The notes: generated by a model from the sequence alone, not told the origin. Counted from the first letter of the stretch, positions 17,823 to 29,135 are shown. The stretch is 64,000 bases of DNA from FEN-1297 sp963843605 (GCA_963843605.1 CAWJLA010000005.1:62001-126000), one strand, 5' to 3'. Translations and numbers: made by a program.

Positions 17823-19310
17823 ATGAAAAAAACAATAACACTATTAACAGGAGCATCTATAATTATTTTATTTGCTGCGTCATTCGATTTTTTGAATGCC
17901 CAGAGCATTTCATTAAACGACGCAGTAAATACGGCGTTGAAAAACAATCCGAAGATAAAACAGTATGAGGAAAAGTATAAACAGAAGAAATATGCAGATC
18001 TCGAAGCATGGGGAAACTTTCTCCCTAAAATAAACCTAACCGCTTCGTACACTCATATGAACGATCCCCTCCAAATAAATCTTAACCAGGTAAAAGATGT
18101 TATTGTAAATCTTCAGGCGCAGGATCAAGCTGAATTAACTAATTTTTATTCCATACTTCAAAGCGGCACTCCCCTTTCAGCACAACAAAAAGGCATGGTG
18201 TTTCAGCAGGCTTACTCCCAGCTCGAATCTGCGATTCCTTCATTCACGGATGAACTGAAGAAGCAGGATTTTAAGACCGCTACAATAACTGCTGTCCAGC
18301 CGATATTCACGGGCGGGAAAATCCTGGCTGCAAAAAAATATGCAAGCGATGAACTAGAAGCTTCACAAATCGAGCTTGATAAAACCAAAGACGAAGTAAT
18401 AAAGGAAACGGTCACCAACTTTCTGACGGTAGTGCTCCTGACCGATATAGTAAAAACCAGAATAAACATACTTAACGGAATGAATAAACATGAAGCAAGA
18501 GCGGAGAGACTTCTGCAGGAGGGTATTATAGCAAACTTTAACGCAATGAGGGCGAAAGTCGCGGTAGCCGATGCGGAAAGAAATTTGTTCGACGACAAGA
18601 ATAAACTTGATCTTGCCAAATCTGCTCTGAGAATTTCATTAGGCATCCCGGACGACGCACCGATTCAAATTACCGACAGCTTGGTTTACTCAGACGCCTT
18701 ATCAGGCTTCAATAGTTATCTCGACCGGGCGATGGAATCACAGCCGGTATTGAAAATTATTGCTCTTAAGAAAGATGCAGCTCATCAAAAATTAAATTCT
18801 GAAAGGGCAAATTTCCTTCCGCAAGCCGGTCTCTTCGGTAAATATGAAATGTATCCTCAATATCTATCGGCGCTTGAACCGAGATGGGCAGTAGGTCTGC
18901 AGATAAGCTTTAACATATTTAATGGTTTCCGGGATTATGCTAGCCTTCAATCGGCGAGTCATCTTGAAGACGAAGTAGGATACCTTAAAGCGGAAGCCGA
19001 AAGAAATATCCGGCTATTAATAAATAAAAATTTTAAGGATGCGGAAAATTCAAGAGAACGATATTTAAAAACAAAAACGAGTATCGCACTGGCGGAAGAA
19101 AACGTAAGACTTAACGAAAAAAGATTTGAAACCGGCCTGGGTACTTCACTTGAGGTAATAGATGCGGAACTTACCCTGGAACAAAACGAAATTGCAAGCA
19201 GGTTATCGTTATACAACTATTACAAAAGCCTGGCCGCATTAAATATAAATGCGGGTAACTCGGCCGAAATAATTAATATCTGGAATAATGTAGAAGGTAA
19301 ATTAAAATGA
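17823..19310 (+). CDS. TolC family outer-membrane efflux protein
   Basis: About 495 residues. The frame opens at 17790, but that ATG lies in the operator. The ATG at 17823 starts a clean signal peptide (MKKTITLLTGASIIILFAAS, cleaved after NAQ) with AGGCGG before it. The rest is the usual duplicated helical TolC structure: SISLNDAVNTALKNNPKIKQ at the start, long coiled-coil stretches and a repeat near LNEKRFETGLGTSLEVIDAE. It would form the outer-membrane channel for the adaptor and permeases downstream. Its stop overlaps the next start (ATGA). Confidence 0.9.
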   Translation: MKKTITLLTGASIIILFAASFDFLNAQSISLNDAVNTALKNNPKIKQYEEKYKQKKYADLEAWGNFLPKINLTASYTHMNDPLQINLNQVKDVIVNLQAQDQAELTNFYSILQSGTPLSAQQKGMVFQQAYSQLESAIPSFTDELKKQDFKTATITAVQPIFTGGKILAAKKYASDELEASQIELDKTKDEVIKETVTNFLTVVLLTDIVKTRINILNGMNKHEARAERLLQEGIIANFNAMRAKVAVADAERNLFDDKNKLDLAKSALRISLGIPDDAPIQITDSLVYSDALSGFNSYLDRAMESQPVLKIIALKKDAAHQKLNSERANFLPQAGLFGKYEMYPQYLSALEPRWAVGLQISFNIFNGFRDYASLQSASHLEDEVGYLKAEAERNIRLLINKNFKDAENSRERYLKTKTSIALAEENVRLNEKRFETGLGTSLEVIDAELTLEQNEIASRLSLYNYYKSLAALNINAGNSAEIINIWNNVEGKLK

Positions 19311-20287
19311 AGTTAAAAAAATCATATTTAATATTGTCGATACCGGTAATTCTGGCATCGGCAGGAATCATAATACTGCTTTTAAATTCTTGGACAAAAG
19401 AGCCGGTAATAATAGGAGGAATAGTTGAAGTAAGCGACGTTGATATTGCATCTAAAATACCCGGAAGATTGGATTCTATTTTTGTATACGAAGGAGATTT
19501 GGTTCGCAAAGGTGAAATAATTGCAAAGCTGGAAAGCAAAGAAATAGATGCAAAAGTCGGACAGGCTAAAGCCTTGATGGAAGCAGCCCGTTATAAAATG
19601 GAAATGGCGGATAACGGAGCCAGACCGGAAGAAAAAGAAGCGGTAAAAAATTTATATCTTCAGGCAAAACATCAATTCGAACTGGCGGATAAAACTTGGA
19701 AAAGAATGTATGCTTTATATAATGAAAGCTTAATCTCCGCTCAGGAAAAAGACCAGGTTGAATTTCAATATAATGCTGCGGAGGAACAAATGGATGCAGC
19801 AAAAGCAAAATACGAAATGGTTATGAAAGGAGCTCGCTACGAAGAAAAGGAAGCAGCGAAAGCACTTTATATGCAGGCAGCAAGCGGCTACAAAGAAGCC
19901 GAGGCTTATCAATCTGAGTTATGCCTTAAAAGTCCGATCAACGGAGAACTTCAGAAAAAAATCGTTGATGCAGGTGAAATTATAAGCAGCGGATATCCGG
20001 TTTTTACGGTACTCGACATGAAAGACATTTGGGTTACACTTCAGCTGAAGGAAACTCAAATGGCATGTATAAGAAAAGGAAATACATACGAAGGCCTTAT
20101 TCCCGCACTGGGAAATAAAAAAGCTGAGTTCGTTATAACGTATATCTCCCCTATGGGAGAATTTTCGACTTGGAAACCTACAAATCAAAAAGGAGACTTT
20201 GACATTAAAACCTTTGAGATAAGACTAAGAAGCAAAGCAGATATTGCCGGACTGAGACCGGGAATGACGGTTAACATCAAACTATAA
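19307..20287 (+). CDS. HlyD-family periplasmic adaptor
   Basis: A 326-residue membrane-fusion protein. One N-terminal membrane anchor (SYLILSIPVILASAGIIILL) is followed by a biotinyl-lipoyl half (GRLDSIFVYEGDLVRKGEII), a long charged helical hairpin (residues 85-195), and the second lipoyl half (LCLKSPINGELQKKIVDAGE). A beta-barrel domain ends in GLRPGMTVNIKL. The layout matches the YbhG/HlyD adaptors that couple ABC-2 type exporters to TolC. It overlaps the TolC gene by four bases, so translation is coupled. Confidence 0.9.
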   Translation: MKLKKSYLILSIPVILASAGIIILLLNSWTKEPVIIGGIVEVSDVDIASKIPGRLDSIFVYEGDLVRKGEIIAKLESKEIDAKVGQAKALMEAARYKMEMADNGARPEEKEAVKNLYLQAKHQFELADKTWKRMYALYNESLISAQEKDQVEFQYNAAEEQMDAAKAKYEMVMKGARYEEKEAAKALYMQAASGYKEAEAYQSELCLKSPINGELQKKIVDAGEIISSGYPVFTVLDMKDIWVTLQLKETQMACIRKGNTYEGLIPALGNKKAEFVITYISPMGEFSTWKPTNQKGDFDIKTFEIRLRSKADIAGLRPGMTVNIKL

Positions 20288-20330
20288 AAAAGAAAACTAA
20301 TAATATTTATAACAATTAAAAGATAATTAA

Positions 20331-21587
20331 ATGCACCGACAGCGGAACTATAATTATCCGAGGAAAAACAAAACTGAAATTTCAGAGCTGCAGATGAGAA
20401 ATAAAAATTTAATAAATTCGACTTGGAAAGTAGCCGGCAGAGAGTTCAAACGGATCACAGAAAAAAAGACTATTTATCTGCTTGCGGTAATTCTGCCTTT
20501 TGCAGTTTCCCTGGTTTTGTTCTTAGTTTTCAAGAACGGCACGGTTCACAATATTCCGGTGGCTGTTTTTGATGAAGATCATAGCGAGTTGTCTACAATG
20601 ATAACCAGGTTTATTCAATCCTCAGCTTCGATGAATATAATTACTTATGCAAACTCGCTTGAAGAATTAAAGTATGATTTCAAATCGGCAAAAGTTCAGG
20701 CTGCTTTTCATTTCCCAAAGGACATGGAAGCTACCCTTAAAGACGGAAAGCAGACAAACGTTGAAGTTTACATGAATTCAATGAACCTCTTAATTAGCAA
20801 CAGTGTAATGAGCGACGGGACTAAAATCGTAAAGACAGTTTCTAGCGGGATTCTATTAAAAGAACTAAGTTCAGCAGGAATTATGCAGCAGCAGGCGATG
20901 GATATTGCTGTTCCGATAAAGCTCGACACAAAAGTACTTTTTAACCCGGGCTATAATTACGAAGTATATCTGGTGCCGGCTTTGGCAAGCTTTGCCCTTC
21001 ATATGGTTACTCTTTTGATTGCAGTATTATTAATAAGCTCTGAATTTTCGGATAATACGTTCGGAGAATTAATGATTACATCTGATCAAAAAATTTCAGC
21101 AATAATTTTAGGCAAAGCTATACCGCACATTTTGATTCAGGCACTTAACGTTATTATACTCCTGGGAGTTTTCTTTCCGCTTTTCAACGTTTACATCGCC
21201 GGATCAAGTATATGCGCAATAGTTTTCACCGTATTTTTCCTGATCACGGTATTTTTATTCGGGCTTATGATATCCTCTATAATTCACGACCAAATGCTTT
21301 CAACCGAGGTAGCACTTTTTTTGACCACACCGGCTTTCATTTTCAGCGGATTATCCTTCCCGCTCCGGAGTATGCCGGGAATACATTCCTCATATGCGCA
21401 AATGATGCCTTATACACACTTCATCGAGGGATTCGTAAAGATATATCAGATGGGTGCGCCGGTTCAATATTTAATTCCTCAAATACTCAGACTGTCAATA
21501 TTTATTGCGATATCAGTTGTTGTAACCGCAATAGCACTTAAACATAATTTCACAAAATACGGGTTATCCGGGGAGATAAATAAATGA
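20331..21587 (+). CDS. ABC-2 type export permease (first)
   Basis: A 418-residue permease with one N-terminal helix (LLAVILPFAVSLVLFLVF), a large periplasmic domain (residues 60-220) and five C-terminal helices, the usual layout of YhhJ/YbhR-type ABC-2 permeases. FALHMVTLLIAVLLISSEFS and GKAIPHILIQALNVIILLGV are characteristic. The first 21 residues are polar and unusual; translation may really begin at the ATG at 20394 (MRNKNLINSTWKVAGREFKR), where the similarity to the family starts. No ABC ATPase gene is present in this operon. Confidence 0.88.
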   Translation: MHRQRNYNYPRKNKTEISELQMRNKNLINSTWKVAGREFKRITEKKTIYLLAVILPFAVSLVLFLVFKNGTVHNIPVAVFDEDHSELSTMITRFIQSSASMNIITYANSLEELKYDFKSAKVQAAFHFPKDMEATLKDGKQTNVEVYMNSMNLLISNSVMSDGTKIVKTVSSGILLKELSSAGIMQQQAMDIAVPIKLDTKVLFNPGYNYEVYLVPALASFALHMVTLLIAVLLISSEFSDNTFGELMITSDQKISAIILGKAIPHILIQALNVIILLGVFFPLFNVYIAGSSICAIVFTVFFLITVFLFGLMISSIIHDQMLSTEVALFLTTPAFIFSGLSFPLRSMPGIHSSYAQMMPYTHFIEGFVKIYQMGAPVQYLIPQILRLSIFIAISVVVTAIALKHNFTKYGLSGEINK

Positions 21588-22810
21588 GAACAAGAATTAC
21601 CGGTTTGTTTTCGATCATGAGAAGAGAAGCCCGTATAATAACGAAAGATATTAATATAATTGCAATTATCCTGCTTGCACCGCTGTTCTATGCTACTTTT
21701 TATACCTCGACATATATTAACAAGGGAGAAACGGATACACCGGTAGCCGTAATGGATCTTGACCGTTCAAACTACTCAAGGGACTTAATACGTAAGATAG
21801 ATGCACATCAATTAATCAAAGTGGATGAGGTCCTTACCGATATGAATTCAATAAGAGACAGGATTTATAAAGATCACGATCAGGCAGTAATAATAATACC
21901 GGAAAATTTTGAAGTTTCTTTAAAGTCTGGCAGATCAACTACCGTAAAAGTATATCTAAATACCGTAAGATTTCTTGTTTCCAACGACCTTAATAAAGCA
22001 ATGAACGAAGTAGTATTCGATTATTACAAAAATCTTAGAATGAAAGTATTCGAATTAAAGGGCTTTAGCAGAAAGCAGGCTGAAGGAATGTCGGAACCGG
22101 TTATCACCGATCTGAGAAATCTTTTTAATCCTTCAGAAACTTACGGCGACTTTTTAATTCCTGGAATTCTGATTATTATACTTCAACAAACCCTTCTCAT
22201 AGGATTATCTGAAAGCATTGCAAGGGAGCGTGAGAAAAATACTCTGGGTCAACTGTATTATGAAGCAAATAAAAGTACATCGGCGGCGCTTCTCGGCAAG
22301 GGTTCATTTTATCTTTTATTTTACCTTTCCTATTCAATTTTTTATTTCACCGTTATATTTTCAATGTTCAAAATAAATTTTGCGGGAAATTTTATTTTGA
22401 TGATTCTTGTTACAGTTATTTTTATCTCTTCAATTATAGGCTTTACAATTTTCGTTTCATCTTTCTTTAAACGAAAAATAATTGTACTTCAGGTCATGGC
22501 ATTTACAACTTATCCGTTATTCTTTTTGTCGGGATATGTTTGGCCGATGAACTCAATGCCGGAAACTTTTAAAGCTTTGTCTGCTTTGCTTCCGGCTACA
22601 CCGTACTGCACTGCATTCACCCGAATAACGCAAATGGGAGCCGGGATGACCGACATATTTCCTTTTATAATTCATTTAAGTATAGTATCCGCTTTCTGGC
22701 TGGCTTTAGCTTATTTTAGAATGAAATCCGTTTTCAAAAATGCAGATTTTAACAGCAATGAAATTAGTGTTGCACTAAATAAAATAGAGTTGTTACAAGC
22801 GGGCAATTAA
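21584..22810 (+). CDS. ABC-2 type export permease (second)
   Basis: A 408-residue paralogue of the preceding permease with the same layout: an N-terminal helix (IIAIILLAPLFYATFYTSTY), a periplasmic domain and five C-terminal helices including GILIIILQQTLLIGLSESIA. The first permease stop overlaps this ATG by four bases. Two such permeases side by side would form the heterodimeric membrane part of an exporter. The ATPase that should power them is missing from the operon and from the rest of the window. The gene is followed by a perfect palindrome (22810-22823). Confidence 0.88.
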   Translation: MRTRITGLFSIMRREARIITKDINIIAIILLAPLFYATFYTSTYINKGETDTPVAVMDLDRSNYSRDLIRKIDAHQLIKVDEVLTDMNSIRDRIYKDHDQAVIIIPENFEVSLKSGRSTTVKVYLNTVRFLVSNDLNKAMNEVVFDYYKNLRMKVFELKGFSRKQAEGMSEPVITDLRNLFNPSETYGDFLIPGILIIILQQTLLIGLSESIAREREKNTLGQLYYEANKSTSAALLGKGSFYLLFYLSYSIFYFTVIFSMFKINFAGNFILMILVTVIFISSIIGFTIFVSSFFKRKIIVLQVMAFTTYPLFFLSGYVWPMNSMPETFKALSALLPATPYCTAFTRITQMGAGMTDIFPFIIHLSIVSAFWLALAYFRMKSVFKNADFNSNEISVALNKIELLQAGN

Positions 22811-23044
22811 GAATCCGGATTCTAAACCGGTAAAATATTTAAAGGCTGATCTTATAAACCAATTAGTCTTACAATCCTGACCAAGTATAAATAAAATTGC
22901 TTATTAATCGGATTCAATTTTTATCGTTTCAATTGACTCAACGACTAGGATACAACAAACTAGCATTTCAACTGGAGCAACTGCCTGAAAGACAAGCAAA
23001 CCACAAACCAAAGACAACAGACCACAAACGGTTCAGTTTGCAAT

Positions 23045-26000
23045 TTATTTAATCACCATCATCTTTTTTACTTGGGAATATTTACCCGCAGTTAATTTGT
23101 AAAAATAAACTCCTGTTCCCAAATTACCGGCTTCAATCCGGATATTATATTCTCCTGCCTTTCTGTTATCATTAACAATAGTTCTCACCTCCCGTCCCAG
23201 AAGATCATATAATTTAAAACGACATTACCGTCCTCGGGGATAGAGAATCTTATTATTGAAGTCGGATTAAAAGGATTCGGATAGTTTTGTTCAAGAGTAA
23301 ATATTTCAGGTTTAATTAATTCGGCGTCAATAATACCGGAATATTTGAAAAGCCCGTTATCATCGATTTGTTTTATCCTGTAACAATAAATTCCGCAGCC
23401 TGAAGAAGGCTCGTCTATATACGAATACTCTTTAGGCGAATTGCTGTTGCCGCTTCCGTTAACAAATCCGATCTTCTGCCATTTTTCCGGGGTCAGCAAA
23501 TTTTTATCGAAACCGGTTGAAGAATTCACATTAAGTTTTTGTCTTTCGATTTCGAATCCGAAATTCTGCACTTCAGTTGAAGTACTCCAATTTAAGATCA
23601 CCTTTCCGCCATCGGTATTTATTTTCAAAGACGTAAATTCAACCGGGAGAACAGATTCATCGGGAGTGACAATAGTTCTCATTCTAAGATCACCGGTGTA
23701 TGAATACCATGACGAACCGCTATTCAGCGATGTTCTGTTATCGATGTTGCCGTTGTCCAGCGAGAAGTCCGTATTGGTTCCGGAAGTAAAATATGCAACC
23801 AAATGATAATCGCTGCCGCTTAAAACGTCCGCGCCGGCACTTTGCATATCAATATAATTCCAGCTATTGCTGGAAATTAAACTTGTATCTAAAGCGACAG
23901 TTGTACCTAATTTTGAACCGGGAAGTCCGGCATTATCCGACCATATTTCGCAATAAAGCGGGCCCGTTATGTTGGACTTTAAATAAGTGTGGATAAGCGC
24001 ACCGGATACCTTACCCGAAAAATCCGGAGAAAATCTCACAGCGAATTTTACGTTAGGTCCTATATTGATATATGAACCCGAATTCCATTGATCGTATAAA
24101 AGCAATGAAAATTCTTTAGGCCATGATGAGTTGATTAAACTAATCATCGACTTAAAAACATTTATTTTACCTGCGCCCCATGTATAATTCGGAACGGCAC
24201 CTGTATAACCGTCGCTTTCGGCATTTCCAGTTATATAATTTTTTACCTGGCTGAAATTTAAATTATGATTTTCCTGTAATAACAATGCCGCAGCGCCTGC
24301 AACGGCAGGCGAAGACATGCTTGTTCCCTGCATTACCAGATATTTCTCTCCCGGAACCAATGAGCTTGCGGAAGGTGAAGCTGCGGATGAGCGTACCGAA
24401 ATTATTTCCTGTCCGGGCGCAGCAATATCCGGTTTCAGTAAACCGTCCGTTCGCGGCCCGACGCTGCTGAACGAAGAAATATTATCGGTGCGGTTCGGGC
24501 TGCCTGAATTAAAGGAAGTACCGTCCGCAGAATACCAAGTCCACCTGGAAACGCAGGAAGCAACGGTAATAGCATCGGTAGAAGTGCCAGGTGATGCCAC
24601 CACATAATTATTATCTCCGCCGGATAAAGATACATTCATTGTTTTCACAGCCAGCCAACCGTGATAAATAATAGTACTGTCGGCATTATTTGTAACAGCT
24701 AAGTTCCACGAACCGGATTTCGGCGGCGAAGTTGAAACTCTGTCGTATATATATGCGTACACCTCTCTTTTCAAATTTTCAGGAAGAATATAATTAGTCA
24801 GATAGATTGCTCCGTCATCAGTTTCGGTTCTCTGTCCGGTTCCGGCAGTCTGAGTAGCGGTGTAACCGTCCGGTGAAGTAATAGTCGCCGAAACATCTGC
24901 ATCAGAATTAAACCAGCAGTCAAAATCAAAATAATCGTTCCGGTCACCTGTATTTGGAGTATAAACGGGAACCGTAAAATTAATATCAGCATTTGCCCCT
25001 GCCGCAATTGAACCTGTCACATGCATATAACTTGAACCGTCGTTTCCTGCCGATATGACTACTACTCTTCCGTTTCCGCCGGAACAAAATTGATCAACGG
25101 CCTGATCCATTGCTGCAGTACCGTCATGTGCATTTTCCTGTCCGCCCAGACTTAAGTTTACAACTATAGGTTTGCCGAGCTGGCTCGCAACCAAACCGGC
25201 ATAGCTTAAAGCATCAATCACATTGACACTGGGAAAGGAACCGTTTCCGGCTTTAATAATTAATAAATCAGTTCCTGGTGCAATACCGGCGTATTTTTTT
25301 GAAGGCAACGTGGCACCGTTTCCGGCAGCCGTGCCGCATACATGCGAACCGTGTCCGTTAGTGTCTTCTTCCCTTACAAAGTCAGCCGGAGTTCCGTCAA
25401 GTTCATCATCTATATCCGACTGTGAGTATTCAACGCCGTAATTAAAGCCTGTAAAGTTAGCGGCATCCCTGTCCTCCGGAGTTTTTTCAGAACCGGTTTT
25501 TGTTAAAGTCTGATCCCAGATATAAAGTATCCTGCTTTTTGTAGTATCGGCAGGATCCCGGAAGTCTAAATGTTTATAGTCGATGCCTGTATCGATAATA
25601 CAGAGAATTATTCCTTCTCCGGTATAATTAGTTGAATTGACGTAACCCTCGTTAAGCAGTTTGGAACCAATTACGGCCCCTGTTATATCATTTACGGTAT
25701 GGTAGTCTGCCGCGGCATGTATATAACGAACACTTCCGACATTAACTGCTTTCTGCAGATCGGCAGTTGTCAAACGGGCAGTTACAAATCCTTTGTATCT
25801 GGAATTGAATTCTATGCCGTTGTTAATTAAATCCTGCGGATTGTTCGTTGAAATGATTACACCGATTTTATCCGGATCGGCGGATAAAACAGAAATTTTA
25901 GGCGCCGGAGATATAATTGTCTTACCGATCTGCGTCTGAAGCATCAGACGAAGCTGACCGTCTAATTTATTGTTATTCATTTTCTCGAACGGCTGTGCAT

Positions 26001-26055
26001 ATAGAAGAAAAGTAAACAAATATGAATAGACTAACAGTAAATACAATCTTTTCAT
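23045..26055 (-). CDS. Secreted subtilisin-like (S8) peptidase with T9SS tail, frameshifted near the end
   Basis: A protein of about 1003 residues. A signal peptide (MKRLYLLLVYSYLFTFLLYA) and a propeptide come first. The S8 domain then has the full triad: Asp155 in IIDTGIDY, His235 in NGHGSHVCG and Ser near residue 580 in MQGTSMSSPAVAGAAA. Jelly-roll and linker segments follow, then NYPNPFNPTSIIRFSIPEDG of the sorting domain. One base appears lost from the A run near 23220. The frame then ends early, and the remaining sorting domain (LYDLLGREVRTIV, GVYFYKLTAGKYSQVKKMMV) continues in another frame to 23045. Total length is one base short of a multiple of three, as expected for a single deletion. 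Confidence 0.87.
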
Positions 26056-26639
26056 AATTTTTTCTCCTGTTTGAATACTCTTAATAATTTAAAATGATTA
26101 TCCCCTGCTGTAATTAGTGGATGAAACGACTAATTTAAAATATTCAATCAATAAATTATGTTTTCATAAATTTTTGTCGGGTATTTTATGTTTCTATTTC
26201 GGTCAATAAATTAAGATCCGGAATAATGCCTATGAAAGGCTTGCAGATGTTAAGTCGATTCTATGAAACTAAAGGTTCAACAGACAATTGATTTGTTATA
26301 ATGCTTCTCCCGCTTTATTATTATTACATATTCCGGCGGAGTTTAGTTCATAAAAAGTAAATCTCTTAAATACTCGCCGTTCGGCAATAGGATAGAAATG
26401 GTAAGTATGGAATCAAAATAAACTAAAAATTCATAATTGTAAACAACAGTACCGTAATTACTGAAATACAAGTGAATAGAATATATATTATTACAATTTT
26501 ACCGGGGCAAGATTTAAAAACATATTGAGCAGTAAACTATTTTTTAATAATTTAAAAAACATTCCGATTTATTAATTGAGTGATATCAAGATGTTTTGAA
26601 TATTCCATCACTTTATTTCATATAACGGGGGCGAAGATT
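26056..26639. other. Intergenic region between S8 peptidase and SGNH pseudogene
   Basis: 584 AT-rich bases between divergent genes. I see no open frame resembling a protein and no strong hairpin. It should hold both promoters, but none stands out. Confidence 0.5.
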
Positions 26640-28759
26640 ATGAAAACCATTTACAATTTCATATTTATCATATTCTTAACGTTAATTACCTGCAGTTCAA
26701 CAATTTTGCCTTCGGTAACGGTTCCGGCCGATGATCCGAATATTCAATACTTCGGCAGATGGGATTTCTCCGATCCCAAAGCCCCTACTCATTCATGGCC
26801 AGGAGTTTATGTTTATGCCGTATTCGACGGAACCAGCATAGGTGTGGTACTTGACGATAATTTTAATTACTACAACGTATTTATTGATGATACGTTGTTT
26901 ATAAAATTTCACGGCAATAAATCGGGATAGAACTCTTATACTATTGCTTCCGGACTAACCGGCGGAATACATACAATACTGTTTACGTTAAGGAACGAAA
27001 CCAACTGGACAAAATTTGCTTTCTACGGTTTTGTTCTGGAGGACGGGAAAAATCTTTTACCTCTGCCTATAAAACCCTCAAGGAGAATTGAATTTATAGG
27101 TGATTCCTACACGGTTTCCTCAGGGAACGAATGGACTCAAACCGATGCAGCTCCGAGCGATTCGCTGACAAATAATTATTCGGGTTTCGGATCTATTATA
27201 GCAAGGCATTTTGACGCACAGTATAATATAACCGCTCGAGGAGGATTCGGATTGGTTGCGGATTATCTCGGATACTACGATAATAACCTGCCTAACATGT
27301 TCGACAGAACTCTGGTTTATACCGCATTACCGAAATGGGATTTTTCACAATGGATCCCGAACCTTGCAGTTATATGTCTCGGACTGAATGATTACAGCGA
27401 TTGGGGCGGCTACTCCGGTCCGCTTCCCGATTATATAGCTCAATTATATAAACAAAGGTACCATGAATTCATTGCGACAATTATGGCAAAATATCCCGGC
27501 GTAAAAATTCTGGCGGTTGCTCCTAACGGTTTGGATTGGCTGAAGACTCAAATTTCGCAGGTCGTTCAGGAAGAAAATGCGATGGGAAATAAAAATGTTT
27601 TCTATACTTTTTTTCGTTTTACAACGGCGATTATGTTAATAACGGACATCCGGATCTTAAGGCCCACAAGGAAATTGCCGATCAATTAATATCGGTAATA
27701 GATACAATCAATGCCTGGCTACCTTATGCGGATACAATACCTCCTTTATTTACAGATCTGACGGACTCATCCTTAACCGCAACAACATCGCCTTTTGTTT
27801 TAACAGTCGGAACAGATTCCTATGCTACGGTTAAATACAGCACACAGAATATTGCCTACGACCAAATGGAAAACACGTTTACCACTACCTGAATGATGAA
27901 GCATTCTGTTTCACTTGACCTTCAGCAAAACCATCAATATACTTTTTATTTAAAGGCAAAAGATACGAACGGCAATATTTCCGACTCTTCAGCGGTTATT
28001 AATATCAACGCCGACACAACTAAAGAAATATTTAATTGGAGCTCGCCTGTTAAAACTTTCTATTTAAGAAAATCCGTTGCACTGCATGATGTTAAGAATT
28101 TCAGAGATCTTCGTATAAGTTTAAAAGGACATGACGGTGCGGTGATCTATTTAAACGGCAACGAAGTTATACGGTATAATATGATACCGGTTTCCGATGT
28201 TACTTACGGTATGACTGCTCTGGATACTCTGACAGATTAATAAGACCATCCTCTTCCCACTTAATCCGGATTGAATAATCTGAGAGAAGGTGAAAACGTA
28301 ATCGGGCTGGAAATTCATTCCGGAATTACATCAAATCCGACAGTAGTAATGGATGTAAAATTATTTGACGGATTCGGAATTACGTATTTTGATTTCGGCT
28401 CCGAATGGTATTATTACGATAAAGGCAGTGCTCCGGCAAATGAACTGGGCGACAAATTAACCGGCATTTTTGCCGGAGACAATAGCACGTTACCCGGATC
28501 GATTCGGCTATTTGATAACTATCCTGATCCTTTTAATCCGACTACCAATATTTCGTTCACCTTAAATAAAAGATCCGGAGTTGAACTGAGCATTTATAAT
28601 ATACTCGGTCAGCTGGTTAAAACTCTTGTAAATAAAGAATTGAGTGCGGGCAAATATACATTCAAATTCGACGCTGCGAATCTTGCAAGCGGCGTCTATA
28701 TTTACAGGTTGAGAACCGGTACTTTTAACGGTATAAAGAAAATGGTCATTTTAAAATAA
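26640..28759 (+). pseudogene. SGNH-hydrolase carbohydrate esterase with T9SS tail, decayed
   Basis: The original was a lipoprotein-like or secreted esterase of the CE2/GDSL type: signal region MKTIYNFIFIIFLTLITCSS, then a beta-sandwich, then the SGNH core. Core blocks are seen as RIEFIGDSYTVSSG (block I Ser), VICLGLNDYSDWGG (block III Asn) and GHPDLKAHKEIA (block V Asp and His). The C-terminal sorting domain (LFDNYPDPFNPTTNISFTLN) is intact. Lesions: TAG at 26928 and TGA at 27890, both where a Trp codon is expected; one extra T in the run near 27615; and two compensating frame changes near 28235 and 28265. The mixture of nonsense and indels points to true decay. Confidence 0.8.
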
Positions 28760-28799
28760 CAGAGGGAATCTAACGGAAGAGATAATTTCATATTGCGGC

Positions 28800-29135
28800 A
28801 TGAACTGCCGGAGCTGTCTTATTTATTTAGCTTCAAAAGAGACAGATAACGAACAAAAAGAAAAGATAATTAAAAAAATTATAAGTATATGCAGAATTAA
28901 TTACGGTTTAAATTACCGTTTTGAAGATATAAATGAATGCGAAGGCTGCACGGCAGAAACAAGAATAATATTTTTCGGATGCAAAGATTGCGTAATAAGG
29001 ATTTGTGCATCCGGTAAAGGGCTTCGGAGCTGCGCATACTGTAAAGATTACGCTTGCAAAGAATTACTGAAACTGCTCGAAAGTGATCCGGGAGCAAAAA
29101 TCCGGCTTGATAAAGAACGGAAAAACTTAACTTAA
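28800..29135 (+). CDS. Cysteine-rich DUF3795-like protein, start uncertain
   Basis: About 111 residues with eight cysteines in pairs: MNCRSC, CEGCTAETRIIFFGCKDC and CASGKGLRSCAYCKDYACKE. This resembles DUF3795, small soluble proteins that may bind metal or zinc; no activity is known. The family normally begins with a YCG motif before the first CxxC. The same-frame sequence just upstream of the ATG reads EEIISYCG (28776-28799). No ATG, GTG or TTG lies in that frame after the preceding stop. Either the annotated ATG is internal and the true start was lost, or a rare start codon is used. Confidence 0.6.
   Translation: MNCRSCLIYLASKETDNEQKEKIIKKIISICRINYGLNYRFEDINECEGCTAETRIIFFGCKDCVIRICASGKGLRSCAYCKDYACKELLKLLESDPGAKIRLDKERKNLT

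Noticed and set aside
22960..23035. CCACAAACC-like repeats as a VNTR
   Set aside because: Only irregular partial copies of about ten bases; no stable unit.
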